64,000 nt of DNA from JABFSM01 sp052389555 (GTDB lineage: Bacteria > Gemmatimonadota > Gemmatimonadetes > Gemmatimonadales > GWC2-71-9). Location: contig JBQTHV010000172.1 of NCBI GenBank assembly GCA_052389555.1, positions 1-64,000 on the forward strand. Direction: 5' to 3'. The number at the start of each line of letters is the position of its first letter. The stretch's first letter is position 1. Below are positions 24,652-32,741 of the stretch, piece by piece. The translations under genes and the position numbers were made by a program. The notes under the pieces are model-generated. The model saw only the letters and a list, made by a program, of their open reading frames with translations. It searched no databases and was not told where the DNA came from.

Positions 24652-24734
24652 ACAATCCACAGATTACACGGATTAGCGCGATGAACCGCGCAGTTCAATG
24701 ACCGAATCAGCGTAATCCGTGTAATCTGTGGATT
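24652..24734. repeat. 23-bp perfect inverted repeat (AATCCACAGATTACACGGAT type)
   Basis: CAATCCACAGATTACACGG plus ATTA at 24652-24674 is matched exactly by its complement at 24712-24734 across 37 nt. This sequence class is seen between genes in many unrelated bacterial genomes (recollection, not searched). It lies between arsR and arsM and could terminate or attenuate read-through. Confidence 0.75.
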
Positions 24735-24784
24735 GCTTTTTCTGCGGTATCCACAGACCACAAGTCTAACCCTGGGAGACGAAG

Positions 24785-25603
24785 ATGGACCCGACGATTC
24801 GGGAAGCGGTCAAAGAGAAGTACGGCCAGGCAGCCCAGCGGGTGCTCGAGGGCAAAGAGGCAGACTGCTGCGCGAGTAGTTGCTGCGGTGGGAGTGCCGA
24901 TCCGATCAGCAGCAACCTCTACTCGCAGGCGGAGACGGCGCTGGTCCCCGAGGGGGCGGTGTTGGCATCACTCGGCTGCGGCAATCCCACCGCGCTCGCC
25001 GAGCTCAAGGAAGGGGAGACCGTGCTCGATCTGGGCAGCGGCGGTGGGATCGATGTCCTGCTCTCGGCGCAGCGAGTCGGTCCCACCGGGAAAGCCTACG
25101 GGATCGACATGACCGACGAGATGCTGGAGTTGGCGCGCGAGAACCAGCGGAGGGCCGGGCTCGCCAACGTCGAGTTTCTCAAGGGCGAGATCGAGGACAT
25201 GCCGCTCCCGGACGCTTCGGTGGACGTCATCATCTCCAATTGTGTCATCAATCTTTCGGCCGATAAGTGCAAGGTCATTCACGAAGCCTTCCGGGTGCTC
25301 AAGCCGGGCGGGCGGTTCGTGGTATCGGACGTGGTGGTGCACGGCGAAGTGCCGCCGGCAGTGCGCCGGAGCATGGAGCTCTGGATCGGCTGTGTGGCGG
25401 GCGCACTCGAGGAGCAGGAGTTCAAGGATCTCCTGACCTCGACGGGATTCATCGAGGTCTCGATCGAGCCGACCCGGATCTACCGGGTGGACGACGCCCG
25501 GGCCTTCCTCGAAGGAGCCGGCCTCGATACCGACGTCGTCGCGACGGCGATCGAGGGCCGGTTCATGGGCGCGTTCGTGCGAGGGCGCAAGCCGCTCCAG
25601 TGA
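24785..25603 (+). CDS. arsM: Arsenite S-adenosylmethionine methyltransferase
   Basis: 272 residues with GGGAGA before the ATG. SAM-binding motif: VLDLGSGGGIDVLLSAQRVG. The N-terminus has the ArsM cysteine run (Cys28/29 and 33/34). The three As(III)-binding cysteines expected in the family fit Cys65 (SLGCGNP), Cys153 (SNCVINL) and Cys203 (IGCVAGAL). It methylates trivalent arsenic to mono-, di- and trimethyl forms, some of them volatile. It overlaps the arsC start, forming an operon behind arsR. Confidence 0.95.
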   Translation: MDPTIREAVKEKYGQAAQRVLEGKEADCCASSCCGGSADPISSNLYSQAETALVPEGAVLASLGCGNPTALAELKEGETVLDLGSGGGIDVLLSAQRVGPTGKAYGIDMTDEMLELARENQRRAGLANVEFLKGEIEDMPLPDASVDVIISNCVINLSADKCKVIHEAFRVLKPGGRFVVSDVVVHGEVPPAVRRSMELWIGCVAGALEEQEFKDLLTSTGFIEVSIEPTRIYRVDDARAFLEGAGLDTDVVATAIEGRFMGAFVRGRKPLQ

Positions 25604-26001
25604 CCACCGTTCTCTTCGCCTGCGTGCACAACGCCGGGCGATCTCAGATGGCAGCGGCGTTCTTCGACCAGCTCGCCGATCCGGCGCGGGCGCAGGCGAT
25701 TTCTGCAGGCACCGCGCCGGGTGAGCGGGTGCACGCGGTCGTGGTCACCGCGATGAAGGAATCCGGCATCGATCTCTCCGCGGCCAGGCCTCGGTTGCTC
25801 ACCGACGACCTGGCCCGCCAAGCCCAGGTCTTGGTCACGATGGGCTGCGGCGACGAGTGTCCGGTGGTTCCGGGAGTCGTGCCGGTGGACTGGCCGCTCG
25901 AGGATCCCAGCGGAAAGGGGCTCGACCAAGTGCGAGTGATTCGCGACGAGATTCGCGCGCGGGTGCTTGCACTGATCCAGGAGCGCGGCTGGAGTCGGTA
26001 G
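25600..26001 (+). CDS. arsC: Arsenate reductase, low-molecular-weight phosphatase type
   Basis: 133 residues. The GTG start overlaps the arsM stop (GTGA). The phosphatase loop CVHNAGRS has Cys8 and Arg14. Cys83 and Cys87 (TMGCGDECPVVPG) are the relay cysteines of the thioredoxin-dependent class. It reduces As(V) to As(III), the substrate of ArsM. No efflux gene (arsB, acr3, arsP) follows within the window. Confidence 0.94.
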   Translation: MTTVLFACVHNAGRSQMAAAFFDQLADPARAQAISAGTAPGERVHAVVVTAMKESGIDLSAARPRLLTDDLARQAQVLVTMGCGDECPVVPGVVPVDWPLEDPSGKGLDQVRVIRDEIRARVLALIQERGWSR

Positions 26002-26259
26002 CTTTGCGATCCACTATGCGAGATTCCGCACGCGGTACCCCAGCGTGCGATCCCGGTTGAACTTCCCCTTCCGGCACACGATCTGCCCTCCCGCTTCGCG
26101 GTAGCTGTGTTCTCGTGCTGCATGTCGGTGCAGCTGGGCCTCATCGCGGGCGACCATTGGGCATTCGATCGAAGAGCCTCGTCTTCCGCGAGAACCGGTT
26201 GCTCGGCGCTCGGCCCTCGGCCCCTCCCTTCGATGACGAACCCGCCCCTCCGGAACTGA

Positions 26260-26286
26260 GATATGTACGACATTGTCGTACATATC
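26260..26286. promoter_or_regulatory. Perfect 12+3+12 palindrome, probable operator
   Basis: GATATGTACGAC-ATT-GTCGTACATATC. Perfect arms of this length with a 3-nt centre fit a dimeric winged-helix repressor site. No repressor gene lies next to it and the nearest downstream gene (EamA transporter) is 159 nt away. Confidence 0.55.
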
Positions 26287-26368
26287 GCCTAGCCGAAAGG
26301 GGCTCCATCGCTCGTTCGGCTCCAGCTCCGGGCGCGGGTTAGCGCGTCCGGCGGCGTGGGGGCCAGGG

Positions 26369-26430
26369 GTCAGAGTACGTGAAACAAGGCTATTCTTACC
26401 CGCTGAAAGCCAAGTCTCACGTACTCTGAC
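26369..26430. repeat. REP-like inverted repeat GTCAGAGTACGTGA
   Basis: GTCAGAGTACGTGA at 26369-26382 and its exact complement at 26417-26430. The stem continues imperfectly inward (AAGGCT/AGCC). The outer GGGGTCAGAGTAC sequence recalls mobile REP-type palindromes. It may be a mobilised element or the terminator-like leader of the EamA gene. Confidence 0.6.
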
Positions 26431-26444
26431 GCCTTGCGACGGGA

Positions 26445-27320
26445 ATGAAATCCGACAACCTGAGCGGCGCCGCGATCATGGTCGTGGCGGTTGGGTCCTT
26501 CGCGCTCATGGATGCCTGTCTCAAGGTCCTCTCGCCGCATTACGGGGCCATGCAAGTCGCGACTGTGCGAGGGCTGGCCACTCTCCCAGTGGCGGTGGTC
26601 TGGGCCGCCGTGCAGGGTGGACTGGACCAGCTTTGGCGCGTGCGGTTCGGACTCCACGCCGTGCGGGGCGTGCTTGGCATCGTGAGTCTGGCCACCTTCG
26701 CGTATGCGCTGCGAAGCCTGCCTTTGTCCGAAGCCTACGCGATCTTCTTCGTGGCTCCCCTCCTGATCACGGCCTTCGCGGCCCCGCTGCTCGGGGAGCG
26801 GGTCGGAAGACGGCGCTGGATCGCGATCGCGATCGGATTCGCGGGAGCCTTGATCGTCCTCCGGCCCACCGGCACGGGCGCGTTCACCGTTGCGGGGCTG
26901 GCCGTGCTGGTCTGCGCGACGGGCTATGCCTTCTCAGCCATCACCGTACGCGTGTTAGGGCGCACCGACAGCACGCCCAGCATGGTGTTCTGGGTGATGG
27001 CGATGGTTGCTGCCGGCGCCGGGGCGATGGCCCTGCCCGGGTGGCGACCGATCCAATCGGTTCACTGGCCGGTCATCGGCGGGATTGCGATCGCCGGCTC
27101 GGTGGGCCAGTGGGCCTTGACGGAGGCCTTCCGCCGGGGCCAGGCGTCGTTCATTGCGCCCTTCGAGTACACCGCGCTGGTGTGGGGGCTCGGGCTTGAC
27201 TGGGCCTTGTGGCGTACCCTGCCGGCGGCCATCACCGTGGTGGGCGCGGGGGTCATCGTCACCAGCGGCGTGTACCTGGTTCGTCACGAGCCGGTGCACG
27301 CCGAGGCGGAGCATCCCTGA
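26445..27320 (+). CDS. EamA-family (DMT superfamily) transporter
   Basis: 291 residues with two EamA domains and about ten membrane helices: AAIMVVAVGSFALMDACLKV starts the first and GLAVLVCATGYAFSAITVRV the second. Conserved family sites include PLLGERVGRRRW at the end of the first repeat. It is likely an inner-membrane exporter of small metabolites, substrate unknown. It overlaps the DNA ligase start by one base (TGATG). Confidence 0.88.
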   Translation: MKSDNLSGAAIMVVAVGSFALMDACLKVLSPHYGAMQVATVRGLATLPVAVVWAAVQGGLDQLWRVRFGLHAVRGVLGIVSLATFAYALRSLPLSEAYAIFFVAPLLITAFAAPLLGERVGRRRWIAIAIGFAGALIVLRPTGTGAFTVAGLAVLVCATGYAFSAITVRVLGRTDSTPSMVFWVMAMVAAGAGAMALPGWRPIQSVHWPVIGGIAIAGSVGQWALTEAFRRGQASFIAPFEYTALVWGLGLDWALWRTLPAAITVVGAGVIVTSGVYLVRHEPVHAEAEHP

Positions 27321-28843
27321 TGCGGCTGGCCGACCTGGTGGCGATGTCCACCGCGGTCCGGGCGACCGCGAGCCGGCTCGAGAAGATCGGCCTCCTGGCT
27401 GGACTCCTAACCCGCCTCGATCCGCCCGAGGCCGCCATCGCTGTGGGGTTTCTCATCGGTTGGCCGCGGCAGGGTCGCCTGGGGGTTGGCTGGGCGACCG
27501 TGGCCTCCACCCGGCCGGGCCCGGCGGGAGCGGCCGGGCTCTCGCTCCTCGAGGTGGATGCCGTGTTCGCGCGCATGAAGTCGGTGCGGGGCGCTCACTC
27601 CGCGACGGAACGCCGCCGGCTTCTGGAGGAGCTCCTGGCTCGGGCCACCGCGGCCGAGCAGGAGTTCCTGGTGGCGCTGCTCCTCGGCGAGGTGCGGCAG
27701 GGCGCGCTGGAGGGGGTCATGCTCGAGGCGGTAGCCCGCGCCGCCGGCCTGCCAAGCGAGCGGGTTAGGCGGGCGGTGATGCTTGCGGGCGATCTCGGGG
27801 CGGTCGCCGAAACGCTCCTCAGCCGGGGCGGAGCGGGGCTCGCCTCCTCCGCGATCGAGCTGTTCCGGCCGGTGCAGCCGATGCTGGCCGACTCGGCCGG
27901 ATCGGTCGCGGAGGCGCTCAGCGGGTTAGGGCGGGCGGTGCTCGAGTGGAAGCTGGATGGGGCGCGGATTCAGGTCCACCGCCGGGAAGACCGGGTTGCA
28001 GTGTACTCCCGGAGCCTCAACGAGGTGACCGGAGCAGTTCCGGAGGTGGTCGAGACGGTGCTGGCGCTCGGAGTTCGGGAGATCGTGCTGGACGGCGAGG
28101 TGATCGCCCTCGACGCGACCGGGAAGCCGCTGCCGTTCCAGGAGACCATGCGCCGGTTCGGCCGCAAGCTCGAGGTCGAGCGGCTGCGCGGCGCGCTCCC
28201 GCTCACGGCGTTCTTCTTCGACGTGCTGCGCCTCGACGGCGAGGACTTGCTCGACGCGGCGCTCAGCGAGCGGCTCGAGCGGCTCGATGCGGTGCTGCCG
28301 CCCGGGTTCCGGGTCCCGCGACTCGTGACGGACGAGGTCGCCCAGGCAGAGCGTTTCTTCGCCGAGACGGTGGCTCGCGGCCATGAGGGGGTCATGGCCA
28401 AGTCGCCCTCGGCGCCCTACGCAGCGGGGAAGCGCGGGTCGGCGTGGATCAAGGTGAAGACGCCGCGCACACTCGATCTCGTGGTGCTGGCTGCCGAGTG
28501 GGGATCGGGCCGCCGGCAGGGTTGGCTGAGCAATCTGCACCTCGGGGCCCGCGATCCCGCCACGGGCGGCTTCGTGATGCTCGGCAAGACGTTCAAGGGG
28601 ATGACCGACGAGATGCTCGAGTGGCAGACCCGCGAGCTGCTGGCCCGGGAGACCAGGCGCGAGGGTCATGTCGTATCTGTACGGCCGGAGCTGGTGGTGG
28701 AGGTGGCCTTCAACGAGGTGCAGCGGAGCTCGCAGTATCCCGGCGGGGTAACGCTGCGGTTCGCGCGGATCAAGGGGTATCGGCCCGACAAGCGGCCCGA
28801 CGAAGCCGACACAATCGACGCGGTCCGGGGCTTCCTGACCTAG
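27320..28843 (+). CDS. ATP-dependent DNA ligase (LigB type)
   Basis: 507 residues from the ATG at 27320, which overlaps the upstream TGA. Order: an N-terminal DNA-binding helical domain (1-180), the adenylation domain with the nucleophile Lys211 in LEWKLDGARIQVHR, motif III-like LDGEVIALDATGKPLPFQE, motif V near SAWIKVKTPRTLDLVV, and a C-terminal OB fold ending FARIKGYRPDKRPDEAD. It is an archaeal/actinobacterial-style ligase, additional to the usual NAD-dependent LigA, probably for repair. It holds three CCTAACCCG-type words. Confidence 0.93.
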   Translation: MRLADLVAMSTAVRATASRLEKIGLLAGLLTRLDPPEAAIAVGFLIGWPRQGRLGVGWATVASTRPGPAGAAGLSLLEVDAVFARMKSVRGAHSATERRRLLEELLARATAAEQEFLVALLLGEVRQGALEGVMLEAVARAAGLPSERVRRAVMLAGDLGAVAETLLSRGGAGLASSAIELFRPVQPMLADSAGSVAEALSGLGRAVLEWKLDGARIQVHRREDRVAVYSRSLNEVTGAVPEVVETVLALGVREIVLDGEVIALDATGKPLPFQETMRRFGRKLEVERLRGALPLTAFFFDVLRLDGEDLLDAALSERLERLDAVLPPGFRVPRLVTDEVAQAERFFAETVARGHEGVMAKSPSAPYAAGKRGSAWIKVKTPRTLDLVVLAAEWGSGRRQGWLSNLHLGARDPATGGFVMLGKTFKGMTDEMLEWQTRELLARETRREGHVVSVRPELVVEVAFNEVQRSSQYPGGVTLRFARIKGYRPDKRPDEADTIDAVRGFLT

Positions 28844-29983
28844 TCAGTCCGGCAACTGCTCGAACGGCAAATTGCCGATCCGGTAGCTCCCCCAGTCGCG
28901 GTAGTCGAAGTGCCACCACTCCTGCGGATACACCGTGAGCCCCTCGGCTTCCATAACCCGCCGGAGCAGGTCGCGGTGCCAGCGTTGCCGGGAGGTTCCT
29001 CCGGGGTAATCAGGATAGGATCGATGAGAAAACTCGTCGTATCCCCCGGGCATTTCGACCGGCTGCCCGGTCCTCCGGTCGTAGAGAGTCAGGTCTACCG
29101 CAGAGCCACGGTTGTGGCGAGAGCCGCCGGCGGGATCGGCCACGAAGTCGTGCTGGGCCGGAGGGGTCGCGTCCCAGAAGATCTTGGTGACGTACCAGGG
29201 CCGGTAGGCGTCGTGGATCAAGAGCCCGTATCCTAACCCGCGGAGCTTCCGGTGGGCTCGCACCAGAGCCTCGGCGGCGGGCCGCTGGAGGAAGGCCCGG
29301 GCCTGAGAGTACACTGGGACGCCGAGAAAGTTGCGGCTCGTGGCGTAGCGGATGTCGAGCCGGATGGTGGAGTCGAGGCGCACCAGCTCCACGAGGTCGG
29401 TTGCGCGAAACTCGCCGGACTCGGCCGGTGGGGTTGCGGCCATGGCCTCGCCGCGAAGCTCCTTGACCGGCTGCACCGGCACGATGCGGAACCCGGTCTC
29501 GTCGCCGAATGGCCGGCGCCGCCAGATCGAGTCGTTGACCGCCACGGCCGGCGCCACGCCCGGTGCGCCCGTCCGAAAGCGGAACACCTGGCCGGCTCCG
29601 CGGAAGCGATCCGGACCGTCCGGCGTCAGGGTGACTTCAGTGGCGGAATCGAACCGAGCGAGGAGTGCCCCGTTCCGCTCGAGCACCATAACCCGCGTGA
29701 CCGAGTCGCTCCCGTATTCGCCGATGAGCCCCCGCCACCCGGCCGGTGGCTCGGCTGGCGGAGCTTGGGCGGGCGGCCGGCAGGCGAGGCAGAGAGCGGC
29801 CAGGCTGAAGAGACGGACTGACGGACAGCCGGACCGACGGACAGATGGGGGCGCGCAGAAGGGGGTCCTCTGAGGGCGCTTCCAGCGCCGCCGACCTTTC
29901 CCGTTCCGATGATCTGGCCCGGTGCGGCGCTGCTTGCGCCCGAAGAGGACCCCCTTCAAGCGAGCCCTATCGTTACCGCCCAA
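28844..29983 (-). CDS. D-Ala-D-Ala dipeptidase (VanX/M15D) lipoprotein with N-terminal extension
   Basis: The longest frame is 379 codons but the start is unclear: no ATG or GTG lies just before the lipoprotein signal (RLFSLAALCLAC, Cys68 of the long frame, about 29,780). The region 29,812-29,845 is GGACGGAC-type repeat DNA that may have replaced the original start. The C-terminal domain is VanX-like: SRHNRGSAVDLTL (zinc His and Asp), EWWHFDYRDWG (Glu base and His ligand). The N-terminal ~120 mature residues form an unidentified beta domain. Such enzymes recycle or hydrolyse D-Ala-D-Ala. Confidence 0.82.
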   Translation of the reverse strand: MGGNDRARLKGVLFGRKQRRTGPDHRNGKGRRRWKRPQRTPFCAPPSVRRSGCPSVRLFSLAALCLACRPPAQAPPAEPPAGWRGLIGEYGSDSVTRVMVLERNGALLARFDSATEVTLTPDGPDRFRGAGQVFRFRTGAPGVAPAVAVNDSIWRRRPFGDETGFRIVPVQPVKELRGEAMAATPPAESGEFRATDLVELVRLDSTIRLDIRYATSRNFLGVPVYSQARAFLQRPAAEALVRAHRKLRGLGYGLLIHDAYRPWYVTKIFWDATPPAQHDFVADPAGGSRHNRGSAVDLTLYDRRTGQPVEMPGGYDEFSHRSYPDYPGGTSRQRWHRDLLRRVMEAEGLTVYPQEWWHFDYRDWGSYRIGNLPFEQLPD

Positions 29984-30006
29984 CCGCCCAACCGCCCAAC
30001 CGCCTG

Positions 30007-31323
30007 TTATGGTTTCGGCCGGGCCCGGAATTTCTCGTACAGCTCGGTGTGCCGGTCGTCCCAGGGCTGCAATTCGCCCCTGATGAACACGTGCTTCACC
30101 TGGGTTCGCACATCGAGCGGATCCCCGGTGGTCACGAACAGATTGGCAGTCTTGCCGTTCTCGATGCTGCCCAGGCGGTCCGCCACCCCCCAGATCTTCG
30201 CCGGGTTAATCGTGATGGACCGGAGCGCCTCTTCGGGATCGAGCCCGTACGCCGCGGCCAGCGCGGCGTTGTACGGCAGGTTCCGGGCATCGCCGTTGCC
30301 GCCGTCGGCGGTCTGGAAGGCGATCAGCACGCCCGCTCTCGCCAGCACACCCGGGTTCGCGTAGACCGCATCGTACGGGTCTTCACCCTGAGGGGTCTGG
30401 GTGGTGGGTCCAACGATCACCGGAATCTTTCGCGCCGCCAGTGTATCGGCCAGCTTCCAGGCGTCTTCCGCCCCTCGCAGCACCACTCTCAACTTGAACG
30501 TGTCCGCCAGGGCGAGCACGCCCCGAATCTGCTGCTCGGTGGACACGTCGAAAACCACCGGCATCTCGCCCCGGAGCGCCGGGCCGAGCGCAGCGTAGGC
30601 GAGATTGGTCTGTGCCGGGTTAGGGCGCTCGCTGTAGGCCTTGGCGTTGCGCAGATACGAGTAGAGTGCCTGCACCTGGCGGTTCTGCGCCTCCCCGTTC
30701 TGCTGCTGGCCGCCGAACCTGCCGCCGCCGCCCCCAAAGCGTCCCCCGCCACCGCCGATCCGCGGATAGGTCATCACCATGGCGGCCTGGCCGCTCTCCG
30801 CCATTTCGTACGGCGTCCAGCCTGCCATGTCGATGAGCGCGGCCGTTCCCTGCACCAGTCCGCCCTCGGCCGAGGTGACCACCGTGGTCACCCCGTTCGC
30901 GCGGGTTATGCCGATGTGCTCCGAATGGGGGTTGACGGCGGTCAGCACGTCATTCTGCGGATTGAAATCACCGAGCTCCCGGGTGTCCTGTCCGCCCGGC
31001 ACCGAGCCGATCTCGACCAGGCCGAGCCGGGTCCCCGAATCGATCAGACCGGGATAGACGAACATCCCGGCCGCGTCGATCACCTTCGCGTCTGAAGGGA
31101 TCGCGATACCGGTCCCGACTGCGGCGATCCTGCCGTCGCGGATGATCACGGTGCCGTTCGCGATCCGGGTACCGACCACCGGCACGATGGTGGCGTTGGT
31201 GATTGCATACGTCGTGGCTCGGCGCTCGGTGCTCGGTGCTCGGCGCTCGGCACTCGGCGCTTGTGCCGCGAGGGGCGCCGCGAGGGCGCTCGTCAGTACA
31301 CTCCCAAGGAGAAGTCGGTTCAT
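30007..31323 (-). CDS. Exported amidohydrolase-family protein lacking the metal HxH motif
   Basis: 438 residues, with a signal peptide (LLLGSVLTSALAAPLAAQ) followed by a repeat-encoded linker (PSAERRAPSTERRA). The fold is the imidazolonepropionase/aryldialkylphosphatase type of amidohydrolase. Where relatives read GLIDSHTH this protein reads GLIDSGTRLGL, so the two N-terminal metal histidines are missing. A Gly-rich insertion follows (RIGGGGGRFGGGGGRFGG). It is the last gene of three overlapping ones (ATGA overlap upstream). It is probably not a canonical hydrolase and may act with its intact neighbour. Confidence 0.82.
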   Translation of the reverse strand: MNRLLLGSVLTSALAAPLAAQAPSAERRAPSTERRATTYAITNATIVPVVGTRIANGTVIIRDGRIAAVGTGIAIPSDAKVIDAAGMFVYPGLIDSGTRLGLVEIGSVPGGQDTRELGDFNPQNDVLTAVNPHSEHIGITRANGVTTVVTSAEGGLVQGTAALIDMAGWTPYEMAESGQAAMVMTYPRIGGGGGRFGGGGGRFGGQQQNGEAQNRQVQALYSYLRNAKAYSERPNPAQTNLAYAALGPALRGEMPVVFDVSTEQQIRGVLALADTFKLRVVLRGAEDAWKLADTLAARKIPVIVGPTTQTPQGEDPYDAVYANPGVLARAGVLIAFQTADGGNGDARNLPYNAALAAAYGLDPEEALRSITINPAKIWGVADRLGSIENGKTANLFVTTGDPLDVRTQVKHVFIRGELQPWDDRHTELYEKFRARPKP

Positions 31324-32741
31324 GGGGCACCGTCACTGGTCGTGGCGCGGGGACGCTGTTTGAGCTGCTCGATCAGGTGCTCCAGCGTCGGCGCCGTGTT
31401 GCGGTCGAAGAACACGCGTCCGTCGATCAGGGTCATCTCGACCCGGCTCGCCGGCGCGAAGGGATGGCCGTTGAACACCGCGAGGTCGGCATCCTTCCCG
31501 ACATCGATCGAGCCGGTCATCTTGTCGATGCCGAGCTGGATCGCCGCGTTCAGCGTGATCATGCGGATCGCGGTCTCCTCCGACGCCCCGCCGTACTTCA
31601 TGGCCTTGGCGGCCTCCTGGTACAGCCGGCGGGCCCGCTCATCCGAGTCCGAGTTGATCGTCACGATCACCCCGCGCTCCGCCATGAGGGCGGCGTTGTG
31701 GGGAATCGCATCGTACGCCTCGAGCTTGTAGGCCCAGTTGTCGGCAAAGGTCGACCCGCCAGTCCCGGCCGCCGCGATCTCGTCGGCGATCTTGTAGCCC
31801 TCCAGCACGTGCTGGAGACTCGCGAGCCGGAATCCGAAATCCTTGGCGACCCGGAGAATCATCAGGATCTCGTCCGATCGGTACGAATGCGCATGGACCA
31901 GCCGCTTGCCCTCGAGCACCTCCACCAGGGCGTCGAGCTGGAGATCGCGCGCCGGGGGAATCGGCTCCGGCTGCCCGCGTTTCCAGGCGCGCTTCGCGGT
32001 GTCGTAGGTCTTCCATTCCGCCTGGTATTCCCGGGCCCGCGTGAAGGCATCGCGCAGCACCTCTTCCTGTCCCATGCGGGTGCGGGGATAGCGTTGAGTC
32101 TGGCCCGGTAAGACGCTGCGGTTGGTCTGCCGCACGTTCTCGCCGAGCGCGAACTTGATCCCGGGCGGCGCTCCGGTGAAGAGCATCGAATCCACCGGCA
32201 GGCCCCAGCGGAGCTTGACCACCGCGTTCTGGCCGCCGATCGTGTTGGCCGAGCCGTGCAGAATGTTGAGCGCGGTCACCCCGCCGGCCAGCGAGCGGAA
32301 CAGGCCGATCGCATCTTCCCGCAGCACGTCCTGGATCCGCACCTGCGCCGTGATCGAGCGGCTCCCCTCGTTGATCCCCTCCGACGCACTGTGGGAGTGG
32401 GCGTCGATGATCCCGGGCATGACGTACTTCCCGGCGCCGTCGATCACCTGCGCTCCGGCGGGCACCGTCACGGAAGCTCCTACCGCGGCGATCTTGCCGT
32501 TCCTGATCAGCACGGTGCCGCGCTCGATGGTACCGTGACTCGCGGTCAGAATGGTGGCGTTGGTGATGGCGACCAGCGTGCCCGCGGGAGGAATGGGGAC
32601 ACTCAATGCCGGCTGGGCTACGGTTTGCGGCTGATTGGCCTGGCCCTGTCCGTAGGCGGGAGCGGCCAGCGCGAAGATGGCGCCGATGCCGAGGATTCGT
32701 CTGGCCGCCTGACCGTCCGACCGTCTGTCCGTCTTCATCAT
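31320..32741 (-). CDS. Exported amidohydrolase with intact metal site
   Basis: 473 residues. The N-terminal TDRRSDGQAARRI comes from GACCGTC-type repeats, then a signal peptide (ILGIGAIFALAAPAYGQ). The metal motif is present: GIIDAHSHSASEGINEG. Later ligands fit LVHAHSYRSDE, a His in SLQHVLEGYK, and the Asp in TINSDSDERAR. It probably acts on cyclic amides or peptides in the periplasm. Middle gene of the three-gene operon, overlapping both neighbours by ATGA. Confidence 0.88.
   Translation of the reverse strand: MMKTDRRSDGQAARRILGIGAIFALAAPAYGQGQANQPQTVAQPALSVPIPPAGTLVAITNATILTASHGTIERGTVLIRNGKIAAVGASVTVPAGAQVIDGAGKYVMPGIIDAHSHSASEGINEGSRSITAQVRIQDVLREDAIGLFRSLAGGVTALNILHGSANTIGGQNAVVKLRWGLPVDSMLFTGAPPGIKFALGENVRQTNRSVLPGQTQRYPRTRMGQEEVLRDAFTRAREYQAEWKTYDTAKRAWKRGQPEPIPPARDLQLDALVEVLEGKRLVHAHSYRSDEILMILRVAKDFGFRLASLQHVLEGYKIADEIAAAGTGGSTFADNWAYKLEAYDAIPHNAALMAERGVIVTINSDSDERARRLYQEAAKAMKYGGASEETAIRMITLNAAIQLGIDKMTGSIDVGKDADLAVFNGHPFAPASRVEMTLIDGRVFFDRNTAPTLEHLIEQLKQRPRATTSDGAP

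Larger units (their letters stand above)
26002..26444. other. 443-bp gap without a recognisable gene
   Basis: No reading frame here resembles a known family. A minus-strand frame (26014-26283, 89 codons, starting at the palindrome) ends CRKGKFNRDRTLGYRVRNLA but has no support. The gap holds CTCGGC-type units near 26,205, the perfect palindrome at 26260 and the inverted repeat at 26369. Confidence 0.6.

Noticed and set aside
26014..26283. 89-codon minus-strand gene starting at the palindrome
   Set aside because: No family resemblance and no ribosome site; left as non-coding.
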